This document shows positions 1 to 12,203 of a stretch of 64,000 nucleotides of DNA, in pieces. The notes under the pieces were generated by a model, which was not told where the DNA came from, did not search any database, and worked only from the letters and a program-made list of their open reading frames with translations. This DNA is from Dermatemys mawii (lineage: Eukaryota; Chordata; Testudines; Dermatemydidae). Each line of letters starts with the position of its first letter. The first letter of the stretch is position 1. Made by a program: the position numbers and the translations under genes. The stretch is taken from positions 17,372,417 to 17,436,416 of the forward strand of contig ML677365.1 in assembly GCA_007922305.1 (NCBI GenBank), read 5' to 3'.

Positions 1-829
1 ATAAGAAATATTGAAGAATCTGTCTGCCCTGCAAGTCTGAGATATACAGAAACCTTTCTATTTTTATTGTTATTCATATTTCAGTAGAACTGTCAATTCT
101 TTTTAATTCCTCACCATTGGGTCTGACCCTGCAAAGTGCTGAATACTTTGTGTGAGGCTGTCTGCTCTCAACTCCTCTGATGGCAATGGGAGTGAAAGGC
201 GGTCAACTTTCAAGACCAAGACTGGGGCCTAGATAAGTCAAGACCATACATGGTGAGCTATATCCTGCCCCGCTATCTATCTAAGCATTTATAAAGCACC
301 TGCATCTCCCATTAGGCTCCATCTCAGAATCTGCCTCAATGTATGTAAAAGGAAATTAAAGCACAACATAGATCTATTTTGGTGTCTTGTGTGGATCTTT
401 CCATTATAAAAGAATGACAGTCACAATACCAACCAACCTTCTATCTTCTCCACAACACAGAAAAACAAGAACAGAGAAGACCTGAAACAAACAAATAATT
501 CATCCCAAGAAGGTGTCTTTTACACTGAAAAAGGATATGAGCCAGGCACTCCATGAAGACCATTAGAAGATTTTGCTGTTGCTAATCAATTTTACTTGAA
601 AAGTGCTCATATTGAAGAGATGGGCATAGGTCTAAAACCCTAAGATAGACAGAAATTCTTCAGAATTGCCCTTAAAGTTCTGAGAAACTTGAATGTCTTT
701 GAAGATTAAGAAATGACTTGATTAATCTAAATATCAAAATGAGGAACAAATATTTAATTTCACTCCAGCAGAAAAAGATTGGAAATAAGATATAATTTTT
801 TAACAGTGAGAGTAATTAAGCATCAGAGC
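1..829. other. Non-coding DNA, one degraded self-complementary repeat
   Basis: No coding region or RNA gene is visible. Around 118-235 the sequence runs from a CTGCAAAGTGCTGA-like block through an ACTCC...GGGAGT inversion. This is the layout of a short palindromic repeat common in turtle and crocodile genomes, here badly decayed. The rest looks single-copy. Confidence 0.5.
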
Positions 830-1013
830 AATTCACCAAGGGTCATGGTGGATTTTCTATCAGTCACAATTTTAAAATCAAAATGGGATGTTTTTGTAAA
901 AGATATGCTCTAGGAATTATTTTAGGGAAATTCTATGGTCTGTATTGTACAGGAGGTCAAACAAGATGATCACAGTGGTCCCTTCTGGCCCTGGAATCCA
1001 TGAATCTATGAAC
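830..1013 (+). repeat. CR1 LINE 3' end fragment
   Basis: The segment has the usual run of a sauropsid CR1 3' untranslated tail. It starts near a GGTGGATTTTCTATCA block, passes through GGAATTATTTTAGGG, then CAGGAGGTCAAACAAGATGATC and CCCTTCTGGCC, and ends with ATGAATCTATGAA repeats. No coding part of the LINE remains, as expected for a 5'-truncated copy. The subfamily looks the same as the longer opposite-strand copy at 14541-14935. Confidence 0.75.
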
Positions 1014-1969
1014 TGTGCATTCTCCAGAAGGCAGACCAGCAGTACATGAAACATCATTACTGTAAGGAAAAATAAAGAAAGGCCTGTCTGAAAAGTATAG
1101 TAAAATACACAGAACTCTACTGAATTAGCAGGTTTCAGTTACAGGTTTCGAGATCACCAGACAACAGGCTCCACAATTTAGTAAAACAGATTGTAATTTT
1201 AGGCCTCTTTTGAGTCAAAGATGCAGAAACATGGGGAATGAAAAAAACTTCCAAATTTAGTTTAAAAATACAGATGTCTTTGTTTTTTCATTGGCAATCC
1301 TAACACTTTTGCCTTTGGACATTTTATTTTCAAGAAACGTCTGTCCAATTTGGACCTGTCATGGTGTGACTGTGATTCGTTAGAGATGTTACAAAAAGCA
1401 AAGTTACTCATGCAAGGAGAGCCTATGGATTCAGAATCGCATGATCAAATAGCAGATATAGCAGTGCACTTCAAGATTACAACAAAAGAGTAAAAATCAT
1501 TTGCACTTCTGTAGGAACTTTTATTCAAGGATCTCTAACCACTCTACAAGCATTAATTAATCACGTTTTTCAGAGAGGTGGCATAATAAGAATTCATTGT
1601 CACCTCTGGGATGGAAAATGACACATTTAAAAGCATATGTCAACACTATACAACAGCTCGGGGTAGTAAAGTAAGGATAGAATCCAGTTGAGACTGCAGG
1701 AGGGACTTAAGTAGGCAGCATGTAATTACCAACACTGAGTTTGGTCAGGATATCATATTTAAATCCCCAGTGGTAGGGAAACTGCCATGGGATCTTTATG
1801 GCAACAAGTGGTCAGGTAGGAAAATGTTTTATCCAAAAGGCAGCACTGTGTTCTGTTTTACATCTCTTCCAAGGGAACTTTGAGCTAAATTCTTTTCTCA
1901 CTTTACGCAAAGTATAAATCCAGCATAAATCCATTGCCAATTCTTGTCTGAGTAGAACCCTAACTACTC
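1014..1969. other. Non-coding DNA, nothing recognised
   Basis: AT-rich single-copy-looking sequence with no open frame of note, no RNA gene and no repeat that I can name. Confidence 0.5.
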
Positions 1970-2335
1970 CCAGGGCCAGCACTACTCATTAGACCACCTA
2001 GGCAGTCACCTAGGGCAACAGAATTTGGAGGGAGGCTTTTTGGTGCCCTTGGCGGCATTTCAGCGGCAGGTCAACAGGTTGTCCGCCGAACAGTGTCAAC
2101 AGAATTGCCACTGACAGGGGGTCGGCTTCTTGAGCTGCCACTGAATTGTCAGCAGTGCTTCGGCGGTAGTTCAACAAGTAGACATGATGTCAGCAGCAAT
2201 TCGGTGGACGCTATCATGGTGCTCCTCGGTCGTGGCAGCAATTTGGCGCCCCCTCCTACTGTTGCCACCTAGGGTGGCAAAACACTTACTGTCTAGGATG
2301 GCAAAATACGTGCCGCCAGTCCTGACTATTCCAGA
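1970..2335. repeat. GC-rich CGGCGG/CCTAGG interspersed repeat
   Basis: A GC-rich island in AT-rich surroundings. It opens with CAGGGCCAGCACTA and CCTAGGCAGTCACCTAGGGC, then has many variants of a TTCGGCGGCA/TTCAGCGGCA unit, and closes with GCCACCTAGGGTGGCAAAA. The CCTAGG blocks at both ends suggest imperfect inverted ends of a non-autonomous DNA element. I know similar sequence as an abundant turtle repeat but cannot assign its class. A minus-strand open frame of 90 codons here is a by-product of the GC-rich repeat. Confidence 0.45.
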
Positions 2336-5073
2336 TTTACACTCATAACAAGCAGCAGAATTTGGTATTCCATCTCTCTGATATATCCTGTGGGACTGAC
2401 ACAGAGGACAAGTATCACCTACCAACATCACTTCCTGTAGCACTTAGTGGTATATAAGCAGCAGTTATTCTTTATTCTAAATAGAGGGAGGTAACCACTT
2501 TGAAGTAAACAGTGGGTAAATGTTGACCACTGCAAGTGCTCCTCTGAGGTATCTTATTCAGCTATTCACCCAGTTCCTGCTTAGCTTCTGAAAAATCATG
2601 GGATCACAGCCAGTGTGAGATGCCAGTGAGCTAGACTGGTATATTCCTGACTTCTTCTCAAGGCATGCACCATTAAATACACTTGCTGAAAGTCCAATTC
2701 AAGTAATGTCTATTTTGTGTTTACAGGATCACTACCCACAGTGCCATAATACACTCAATAAATAAATACTGACCCACCCCTCTTCAAGCTCGTCAAGGAA
2801 AAGGTTCACAAAAATGCATAGTATTTTTCCCTGTCTGAACTATAATCTTCCTCTTGAATGCAAGTGTTGTCATCTCTACTGAATACCAGAGACACGCACA
2901 AACTTAAAAATGTGGCAGAATGAAAAGGAAAAGAGGCACTCTCTTATCAAAGGAGTAACAGGCATTCCAAAGATAATAATATAAAAGCCAACGTAAGCTG
3001 GTCTTTGTTATCACTATTATTTATGAGGCGTTTCCATTGCAAAAAACTGTACTTATTCAACAAAGAGCATAGGCCCACACTCACCTTTGCATCCTATTAA
3101 ACCCACTGAACCTTAGCAATATTCAGTGTTTTCTAGAGGGACTGCACATGTCATCATTAAACCCTTTTCACTGTGTTGTTTTGAATGGAAATATTTTCCT
3201 GTCAATCATTTTCTTTTTAAATCGTATATTGATATTATCTAAGCTACCTAAATTCCTTTTTATTATCTACATAGAAAATTTATGGGGGAAAGTGGATAGG
3301 ATCATCAAAGGGCAAAAGAAGGGAGTGAGTGGACTGACAAATGTAGAAGAATTGGAGTGTGTCAGACTTGGAAGCTTTTCAGTCTGACCACTCACATTGT
3401 GTGTGTGAATGCCTCAGAACAAGAATGAGTGGTACCACAGAGAATAAGGATATGTGCACATTCCAGATGAGAACATTATTTTTTCTGAGTTTGAGCACAG
3501 ATACACCAACTGAAAGTTGGGGAATACTGTTTCTAAATTCTACCAATTAAGTTAATTTACTAGCTTTACATAGCGTACATTTGATGAATATTCATTTACT
3601 TAGAAGGCTCTCTTGCTCGCTTTCGCTGAACTATTTTTGCATTGGTCATTTTGTTTTTCAGCTGTTACAAATATTTATCACAGAGTGAGGCTCATTTTTT
3701 TTCTAGCTTTAAATAGTCCTGAACAGATTGATTAATCTAAACAAACACCCTGATCCTTCAATGTGCTGCAATTGCTTCGTACTACATGGTGCAGAACAGG
3801 CTTAGACCCAGCTTAACCAATCATGCAAAGAGCCAGCATAAGAGTTTTGGCACTGTTTCCTCTCCTGGCTGCCAGGGTAGGGGGTCCTGGTTGTGGCTTC
3901 CCTGCATCTTGGCAATCCCCTTGAGGATCTGCTTCTACTACATCTGCCCCCTTGGGGATGCTGATAGATGACACACTTTGGAGAAGCGCTAACTCTAACT
4001 TACAATAGCAACGCCAGCCCAGGATCAGGCAGTCCAAAAAGTGACTTAAAGCCACCTTTTCATTTTCTTTCTGAGTTGTACTGTGAGCTCCCCAGCCACA
4101 GCTGAGGATCAGGGCCAATAACTGCATCAGTTTTGTACCCAAAATAGAGAAGTAATGGAAAAGTTCAAAAACATCTTTATGTAAACCCTTGTGATGGAAA
4201 ACAGCCGTACAGCAGTTCTCATCCAAGAACACTGTTAGAAAGAAGCAGTTTTTTTGATACTACTGTATATGTTATAAAAGTGTTCAACGGCTAAACTCCA
4301 TTAGAGTTATATTTATATTACAATACGTTAGGCTCCTCAGGTTGCAAATTCAGCTTTAGCTATTTAAGCTATTAGAAAGAGGTTGGAGTCAACGTGATCA
4401 ACTCCTACTTGAAACGGGCAGAAGGAAAGGATTTACTCATAAGCTCGAGGGATGTTCATATCTCTGCTGCATCATCCCTCCTTCAGAGTGAGGCTGTCAA
4501 AGATGCAAAATATCAAAAGGAACTGTTGCCCAGGGATCCTGGGGAAATTCCATGTCAGACTCCATAAATCCCACTTGAACACAGAGAGCCCAGGATTCTC
4601 TCAAGAACCCATTTTGCCACATTGGCTTCCGGACAGAACATGGTCTCCGTGACTACCCTTGTCCCCTTTGGTTCCTGGTATTAGTCCATCGGTAAAGGGA
4701 GAACCTGGCACACACAGCAGCAGTTCCCCAACTTCATCTCCTTCTAACTGGAGTGTTACCTGGAGCCGAGGTGCTGCATTAACAGGGAAGGAGAGAAGCT
4801 ATGTGGAAGGAGATGATGCCATTCCTTTGCATGGGATCCTCCACTCTATTTGGATCTCCATGATTTTGCTCACCTCTGCACTGCACTGCGAAAGGGAATA
4901 AAGAGACCTTCACAATACAATAGGTCATTGGCATGAATCTGAGTCAGGCCAGTAGTGACTAGAGATTGCAACTTGTGCCAAAGTGTGGATTCAGAGCCAC
5001 AAATTCTTCCCATCTTTGGAGTTGTTCAGATACAGGTTTCTAGTGTGGGCACATTGCCAAAAGTGTCCAAAAG
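2336..5073. other. Non-coding DNA, nothing recognised
   Basis: About 2.7 kb without a supported gene. Short open frames near 3150-3550, 3790-4230 and 4450-4900 overlap each other on both strands and show no domain, no splice context and no low-complexity explanation. I treat them as chance. The 4480-4900 part has higher GC than its surroundings and is the only piece that might hide an old exon or an unlisted repeat. Confidence 0.45.
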
Positions 5074-5076
5074 CCT

Positions 5077-5373
5077 ATGGATATGTCTACACTTGAAGCC
5101 AGGAGTACAGTTCCTAGCTCACATAGACATACTTTTGCTATCATTGAGCTAGCACCTTAAAAACAGGAGTGGAGCCCCTGTAATACGGACAGTGGTGAGT
5201 GATGGCATGGGCTCACCATACTTGAGTACATACCATGGGGTTCAAGCACATGCCACGTCGCCACTGTCCATGCTATCCCAGCTACACTACGACTGTGCGC
5301 TGGTGCAATGAGAGCTGATGCACTATGTTTAAGCTACCTGGAAATCACGCCCCCACTCCAGTGTAGAAATACA
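5077..5373. mobile_element. Harbinger-like MITE, 297 bp, CTA duplication
   Basis: The ends form imperfect inverted repeats: TGGATATGTCTACACT on the left and AGTGTAGAAATACA on the right. CTA lies directly outside both (5074-5076 and 5374-5376), fitting the 3-bp target duplication of PIF/Harbinger elements. There is no coding capacity. The interior shares the block TTGAGTACATACC with the elements near 7.4 kb and 20.5 kb, so the three are probably one family of different ages. Confidence 0.6.
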
Positions 5374-5396
5374 CTATCTGTTAAGTCATTTATATA

Positions 5397-6648
5397 TGTA
5401 ACCCTTCTGGTCGAAAGAGTTGGCAGCAACAAGGGCTGGGTTCAGTAGCTAGGGGTTCTGTTCCAACAACACAATGCAAAACCGGTGCAAGCCCCCACGC
5501 AGTGACCTGGAACTACCACATACCAGCCCCCTGGGCGCCTCTAAGAGGCAATACTTCCCTTCTCGCAAGCACAGAGTCTGAGCATACCAAAAGCCTTTTA
5601 ATAACAGAGAGAAACAATGCAGCATTATCTTGGGGAACCACCACAAACAGGATTCATAAACAAACCATGAACCAGAAGGTCCACCCTCCCAAGCAGATTG
5701 GGCTGTGTCCTTTCCCTTTGGGTCTTGAACCCAAAAGTCACCCAAAGTCCCAAAAGTCCAACAACCCAAAGACCAGCAACCCAAATGTTTCTGTCCTTGG
5801 TCAGTGCAGCCCCAGAGTTCAAAAGTTCATCTGCTGAGTTTTACACCCCCCACCTACCTCCTGGGTGGAACTAGAGAGGGGACATAAGGGGCACCTTATG
5901 TGCTCCGAGGCTGACTATCCCGCCTCTCTGTGGAGTTCTGCTGCAGCTTTCACCACAAGCCACTCCACTTAGCCAGCCATCCCACGAGCTGCTCCTCTCT
6001 GCCAGCAGTCCTTCAAGCCACTACACTCCACGAGCCGTCCTGCGAACCGCTCCTCTCTGCTCCAACAGCCATCCTGCAAGCCGCTCACTAGTATATCTTC
6101 AGCCCCCTTCCCCACTACTTAACACAGCACTCAGTGATTTCAGCTCTTAGTAATTTTAGCTTGTAGTAGGGAAGCCTCAATACTGGTGCACCATTGGCCC
6201 AAAGTGAGTTCAGTAGCCTGTAACCAGACTCTTAATGGAATCAAAATTAGCTCTGATATCACACAGTGGAGAGAGAAGATGATGCAAAGGACATTTCAGG
6301 CCCTCAGCAGGGCCCACACCACCAGGTACAAATACTAGCCCCCAGCCTGTCTCTATTCATTGGATTTTGGAACCCCTGCCCCCTTGCCTACTGAGTGCTA
6401 CCTAGTTTAGGGCGAGTCCCTCCATCATAAAAGGTGAAGTACAATCCTTGATTCACATAACAAGGATAACAACACTTTATTCTTCTTGCCCCAATAACAG
6501 AGAAACTGGGGATCCCACAGAAGCCAAAATGACCATTTGGGCAAGCAGCAGGGTGGGTGTGACCATGCAAATGAAGTGTGCCGATGAAGTCCTTTTCCAC
6601 AACTTACCACCAGATGTCAGAGTAGAGCTCATCCTGACTCTACTTACA
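5397..6648 (-). repeat. Probable solo LTR, ~1.25 kb
   Basis: The segment begins TGTAACCC and ends ACTTACA, so it has TG...CA termini, and TATATA lies directly outside each end (5391-5396 and 6649-6654). The duplication is low-complexity, so its weight is limited. On the minus strand there is an AATAAA signal near 6478-6483. I recognise the sequence as an LTR of a turtle endogenous retrovirus or LTR retrotransposon, orientation probably minus. No internal gag or pol is present, which fits LTR-LTR recombination. Open frames inside it, such as those near 5450-5840 on both strands, are not genes. Confidence 0.5.
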
Positions 6649-7293
6649 TATATAATTAGTTGGATGGCTGAGTCTATTTCCTAGTGAAAAGCTTTCAGCT
6701 ACAAAAATAGCACCATTATTACCCCTTTTGGCTATGAAAAAGAGACTAAAACTCAAATAGTTAAGGAGAATGAACTGCAGGGGGTCCCCCAAGATAAAGT
6801 AGAGCCACAGTGAAGTGTAAGTGGAGAAATTTTTGCTTATACTGCCCGAGCCTGTTTTAGGGCTTAATATAGGACCTTTTACCATATCTAGTATAACTGC
6901 CCATTTCTCTGTCTTCTCATATACAATCTATGTGCCTAGTTATTATCCTCCCAGACCCCATTCATAACAACACTCCACTGTATATGGTTTAATTCAACAC
7001 AGCCAACAATCGCAGATCAAGAGAGTCCTAGGACTGGGATAGCAGTGATGCCGCAGATCAAGACTGATGGTATGGGCAAAGTTCTGGAGAAAAACTTGCA
7101 CTGTCACACAATGCCCGCCTTGAGTTTGTGCTGTTAGTTCTTCTTTTCACTTTGATGAACACAATATTCACTTTAAGCCTTTCCAAAGAATCATTTTGGC
7201 AGGGAGCAACCTACGAAAATCGTATCCTTTGTCTTAATACCTTCCATCCAAGCTTCTCAAACATTAGTCAGCTGAGCTGCAAACCAAACTGAG
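6649..7293. other. Non-coding DNA, nothing recognised
   Basis: No gene or repeat identified between the LTR and the next MITE. Confidence 0.5.
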
Positions 7294-7566
7294 GGGGCAT
7301 GTTCACTTCTAGCTAGAGAGATGGTCCCCTGCTGGAGGAGACTACACAGGCTAGCTCTCATTGAACTAAAAATAGAATGCACCTGCATCAGTACGAGCAG
7401 CAAGAGGGGCTACCTGGCCCACTGAGTACATGCCTAGGGCCTGGGAAGGGCACATTCTCAGGGCAGCTACATTCTGTTTTCAGCATGCTAGTCGAATGAG
7501 AGATACCACAAGTATTTCTCCTTAACCTAGGAATCACACCCCCAGGTAGAAGTGCAGACATATCCA
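7294..7566. mobile_element. Degraded MITE related to those at 5.1 and 20.5 kb
   Basis: Inverted ends can be traced as GGGGCATGTTCACTTCTA on the left and TAGAAGTGCAGACATATCCA on the right, with GAG outside both. Internally it shares CTAAAAATAGAATG and GAGTACATGCC with the element at 20395-20625. No coding capacity. The duplication is short and could be chance. Confidence 0.45.
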
Positions 7567-7922
7567 GAGTTAGGTATTGTAAGCCCCACTTGGCAAATGG
7601 GAAAATTTAAGCACATCAAGGCTAAATGACTTGCTGTAGACCACACACAAATTTTGTGGCGCAGCTAGAGAAAAGGAACACATCTCCTGACTTCCAGTCC
7701 CATGTCAGTCTTAACCACAAATGCATACTTTCTCCTAAATTTTTTAAAAAATGACAGATGATGTAGTCTATTAGGAGAGGGCTACAACCACAGAAGAAGC
7801 CCAGAATGTTAGTCTCTTATTTTCATAGTAGCTCCTCCTCCTGTACTGTAAACAATAAGAGAACAAAAGAAGGGGAGTAGCTACAAGAAAGAAAACTAAG
7901 TCCTAAATCAGAGCTAGGTGTT

Positions 7923-7970
<48 letters not shown>

Positions 7971-9742
7971 AAATGGTGGCTCATCAGCACTATTTCTTGT
8001 TGTTTCAAGCAAAGAAGCAGACCTCTCATGTACCAAACTTTTTTTGCTCATTGGTAACCAAGATCACCAGACTAAAGACTAGAGAGAATGAAGATTTTGC
8101 AATTTCCAAAGCCCTTTACAAATCAGATCATTAAGTCACAGGAATCATACATTCATAAACAAACACGATTAATTATTATTTCTCTTTCCTCCTTCACATA
8201 AACCAATTTTAGAATGTGTTAGGAGAAAGAAATTGACATTACACAACATACAGATGTCCTGAGAACTCTGAAAACTGTTGACTGAGCAAACTACCTGAGA
8301 GATCACCTTTCCTTCATTTCAAAGCATGTATTCCCTAATTTGGCTAATGCTGAGAGATGTGTATCTTTATATGGTCTTGTGTCCCCTTCCCTTTGGAAAA
8401 CAATGGAAGATGACTGTATAAAGAACTCTCCACATTCAAACATACAGAATCTTGTCTATAATTTGTGTTTGGGAGGAAGAGTTGTTTAAATTATATACAT
8501 AAATCACACTATTTACATACATTTTATCTATAGATCTCTGACAATGACAGTCCATATAAGCTAACATTTTTACCATTTGTGGCCTATGAAACCTGGCCCT
8601 CAACCTTTGTCCTGAGAACAGAATAGTTGCTGTGCTGTTTTTGTTCTTGGCACATTCCTTTAACTAAATCATAATAGCTACATTTCCTTTCTAGTTAATG
8701 TGAATTTACTGCTGATGAAAGGTGCCAGATTAGCAACTCTGGAAACTGAAGTCTGCTATTTATCCAGAGAACTAGCACAATATATGAGTGCAAATTACCA
8801 CTTCACCAAAGTGCCTCAAAACTGAGATGCCGGAGACACTTCTACAGGCAAATGGGTAGTTCATAGTCCATGACTACTTAGTTCTTGTCCTTTCTAGTGA
8901 ATTTGCCAACTGAAAAATTGGATCAACTTTTAAAAAACATTTTTAATTAAAATTTCACCCTGATTTTAAGTCAAAATTTCAACAAAATCATTTCACTGTA
9001 ATTTAGAATTTTGAAAACTTCCAACCAGCTTCAAATGCCAGTTGTAGTGGCAAGAGGTTGCTTTTAATATATGATATAATGATTATCATAATTTTAACCT
9101 CACGTCTAGTCTGAGAAATGTGACATTTTTCATTTGACAGTTTCAAAAGAGCTGATAAAATAAAGGGAAAACATTTTGCATTTTTTTTTCCAATTTTTTC
9201 TTCCTCACCCTCCAAACTTTCAAATGTTGACCAGCTTTACGGGTGGTCAAATGGGGCGGGGAGGGAGAAATGCAAATATTTTTGAAAAATGTTTCCTTTT
9301 AATTTTGTTCAAAATTTCAAAATTCAAATAATGTTGCTGACCTGTACTTTCCAGTATTCTGCCTTTTAACTTGCCTGCCCAAAACAGATTCTGTACAATC
9401 CATTTCTGATGATAGCTATTGCCAAAACAGCCAGCTGTTTGCAAGAGACATGAAAATAAATAGCAGTAACCTCTCTAATGTCTCATATCTATAATTCCAT
9501 CTAAGGTATAAAAGGATATAGCTTTTGCTAGTTCAGTTTTGTTATAGTTCAGGGCAAATTATTAACTTCATACTATCTGTATTAAGATGAAAATAGTAAC
9601 AGAGAAGGAGTTTTTTTGTGTGGCATGTAGGATTGTACCTGTTTTAACAAAATCTCATCTGACTCTCTTTCATAGGCAAGTTGAAGATGGTTTAACTTGT
9701 CTTCATGTTATAAAACAAATGCAAAATCCTAAACCAATACAA
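7567..9742. other. Non-coding DNA with A/T-rich repeat patches
   Basis: Apart from the AAAG tract there is no gene. Around 8900-9020 and 9180-9330 the sequence is rich in AAAATTTC/GAAATTTT-type words and in CCAACCAGCTT/GACCAGCTTTAC blocks, a style of degenerate repeat I associate with turtle genomes but cannot classify. Confidence 0.45.
7923..7973. repeat. (AAAG)n microsatellite
   Basis: About 12 uninterrupted AAAG units. The minus-strand open frame across it reads as a repeated FLSF peptide and is an artefact of the tract. Confidence 0.97.
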
Positions 9743-9750
9743 TGTTAAAG

Positions 9751-9873
9751 TAGGGTGACCAGACAGCAAACGTGAAAAATTGGGACAGGGGTGAGGGGTA
9801 ATAGGAGCCTATATAAGAAAAAGTCCCAAAAATCAGGACGGTCCCTATAAAATCAGGACATCTGATCACCCTA
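9751..9873. mobile_element. 123-bp hAT-like MITE with 8-bp duplication
   Basis: Inverted ends TAGGGTGACCAGA and TCTGATCACCCTA flank a 123-bp element. TGTTAAAG is repeated exactly outside both ends (9743-9750 and 9874-9881). An 8-bp duplication is the hAT signature. The interior has no coding capacity. The family is one of the commonest short DNA transposons in turtle genomes as far as I recognise it. The perfect duplication indicates precise insertion. Confidence 0.75.
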
Positions 9874-10812
9874 TGTTAAAGATACACTGAAAAGTCACAG
9901 GGGCCACAAGCCGGCAACTGGATCCACATGGCTGAAAGGGTCCAAATGGCATGGATACAAATGAAGGCTCAGGGCCTATGTCAGCACTTGCTGAAGTTAA
10001 TTTTCACCTAGCAATCTGAACTTAAAACTGAACACACCTTTCTGTTAGCCAGAGCCAGACACCATAGGTATCTTATGAGCCCAATGCATCCATTCACCAG
10101 CTTCACTTTTGACAGGTTTAAGAAGATTTGGGCACATAACCTGAAAATAATACATTTTATTATTTGGGTGTGTCACATCCTGTTGTTTTATCAAGATCAT
10201 CATTTCACAATGTGTTAAGCTATGATGCTTTGCAGGCCACTTTTGTGATGCAATTGACAATGACGCTGTATTGGACAAGATCAATGCAAGGTGTATGCTA
10301 TAAATGCAACATAAAGTGTCTGAAACAGAACATGCCACATGCAAAACAATGAGCAACAAAAGCCTTTGCCAGACAATCCAGATGCTGAAAAACTCTCTTC
10401 AGACAATGCCACTAGCAAACAGTTCCTGTGAGCAACCAACTTTCAGAATCATACTTGAACAAACAAATGTAGATACTGAAGAGATTTCAGAACTATACTT
10501 GACAGGGAGCCATTATATGTGCTGTAGAATCTTTATCTGCCAAACATATAACCAGGGTCAACATCTCCTCTCCGTTGAACACAATGATGTTGCACCATCA
10601 TCAGTGAAAGGAGAATTTGCCTCAGATCATGACAGAAAAGCGTAAAATACTTAAAAACCATAAAATGTTAGTGTACTATATCAACCATAACAGATAACTT
10701 ATGAGTTGGCCTTAGATTATATTCATGATTACATATGAAGAATGTTTATTTATAAAATCTTAAGTCCTTCTTTTTCTTTTGATACGCTAGCTGGCTCACT
10801 TTCACTACCTAT
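9874..10812. other. Non-coding DNA, nothing recognised
   Basis: Contains overlapping open frames of about 60-113 codons near 10045-10645 on both strands, with no recognisable domain. I call them chance. Confidence 0.45.
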
Positions 10813-11323
10813 GGCCAAATTCAGAGGTGATGTATAAGGTGGTGTGAGATAGACTCCCTTATACTTAGATTACCTCTAAAACCCCTTAGGCCTACTTATA
10901 CTTCTTCACCAATGAATAAGGCTGAATTGTGCAATTTACATGCTGAGGAGCCAAAAGAAGAGGCAGGCTACTTTAATTTACCCCTCCCTGTTAGTTGTTT
11001 GCCTCACTCTTCTCCTTCAACCTTCCATATATGAGTTCCAGTAACACAAATGTCCTTAAATCCCCTTAAATGGTCTTAAGGGTTCCCTTAAATTAACTTG
11101 GCTGGCCAGATACACAGGTGATGTGGAAAAGATTATGTAAATTACACTTTGGTAAGTGGGTGTGAGTATAAATGGATCTAAGTAAATGAAAATGGAAACT
11201 AAGTCTGAGGGAAATTAAATTGTTGTGATGTACTCATGGGACACAGCGTGGAAGAAGGTGTAAGATACACCACCTCAGATTCCTTCTAGATATACAGAAC
11301 TCAGATACACATTTGAATTTGGC
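10813..11323. repeat. Possible interspersed repeat with GCCAAATTCA ends
   Basis: Left end GGCCAAATTCA and right end TGAATTTGGC are inverted copies. Inside are GGTGTGAG, GGTGTAAGATACACCACCTCAG and related words seen in turtle/crocodile self-complementary repeats. No flanking duplication was recognised, and it may be two separate fragments. Confidence 0.33.
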
Positions 11324-11765
11324 TATTATCTACCTTTGAAAAATCAAATGTATACTAGTCTGTAGACACCAATACATTCTGTACAAAATCGTTAAAAGGA
11401 TACTGTTACGTTTGCCTAGCCCACAAATTGACTTAGCTTGACATATCTTAGGTTTTGCCCTAGAAGCACAGATTCTTTTCAAGCAATCTTTGCACAGCAT
11501 ATTGAAAACAAGAACTATTGCCTGGTTTGCTATGTGACCCACTGTATCAAACAACTATTTACATGTGTCTCATGTCAGGTGGCAGTCACGTGTGGGGTAG
11601 CAGGTGACAGTACATGGCTACCTATGTATTTATGGTAGGTCTGATAATGAACTGGGCATTTTGGGGAAAGGGGAGAGGGGGTTTCTTACTATATTGTACC
11701 AAAAACAAGTTACCAAAAATTAAACCAAAATAAAAAACCAATATGTACGTACCTGTGTAAGGTTA
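11324..11765. other. Non-coding DNA, nothing recognised
   Basis: No gene or repeat identified. Short opposing open frames around 11330-11640 carry no domain. Confidence 0.5.
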
Positions 11766-12203
11766 TCACAGGGTAGCTGATCCCTGTGGAGAGACTGGGG
11801 CCAGATCCCCTGGACCAGAGCAGGGGAGCTCAATCCAGCCAATTAAAGAGGGCTGGGCTGCACCTGGGCTATAAACGGTTGTTGATGAGGCAGCTGAAGA
11901 AGAACGGAGACAGGCTGAGCTCTCAGGAAGGCAAGCCATGCTGGAGTGGAGCCAGCTCTTGTGGTAAGTCCCTGGAGTAAGGGATTCATGGAAGCAGCCC
12001 TGACTGAGGCTGGGACGCTGCCAGAAGCTGGAGTGACAGAGACCCCCGGGAGTGGTGGCTCTGAAACCTGGGGCCAAGGATTGTGTTCTGTTTTGTGTGC
12101 CAGCCTCTGTGAAAGAACTACATCTCCTTGAAAAACACTGGGCACGGCAGCACATTCTTTGGAGCTGGAGAGAAACCCAGTTCAGTGACAAAGGCATTAC
12201 CAT
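11766..12203 (+). repeat. Possible LTR fragment
   Basis: GC-rich block in AT-rich surroundings. It has GCCAATTAAAGAGGGCTGGGC, then CTGGGCTATAAACGG, a promoter-like TATA context, and then GCTCTC/CCTGGAG words as in gypsy or retroviral LTRs of turtles. Neither end is clear and no duplication was found. A 145-codon minus-strand frame across it has no domain and is probably repeat-derived. Confidence 0.3.

Noticed and set aside
3813..4232. 139-codon minus-strand frame
   Set aside because: No domain, no splice context, overlapped by a plus-strand frame. Retained only as a weak possibility.
7923..7973. CRISPR-like regular spacing
   Set aside because: Regular repeats here and at 20786, 45081, 60589, 61713 and 63309 are microsatellites or tandem duplications without spacers. 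The DNA is eukaryotic.
7823..8029. Minus-strand frame with FLSF repeats
   Set aside because: Produced by the (AAAG)n microsatellite.
11766..12203. 145-codon minus-strand frame
   Set aside because: Lies over a GC-rich LTR-like segment. Length is explained by GC content.
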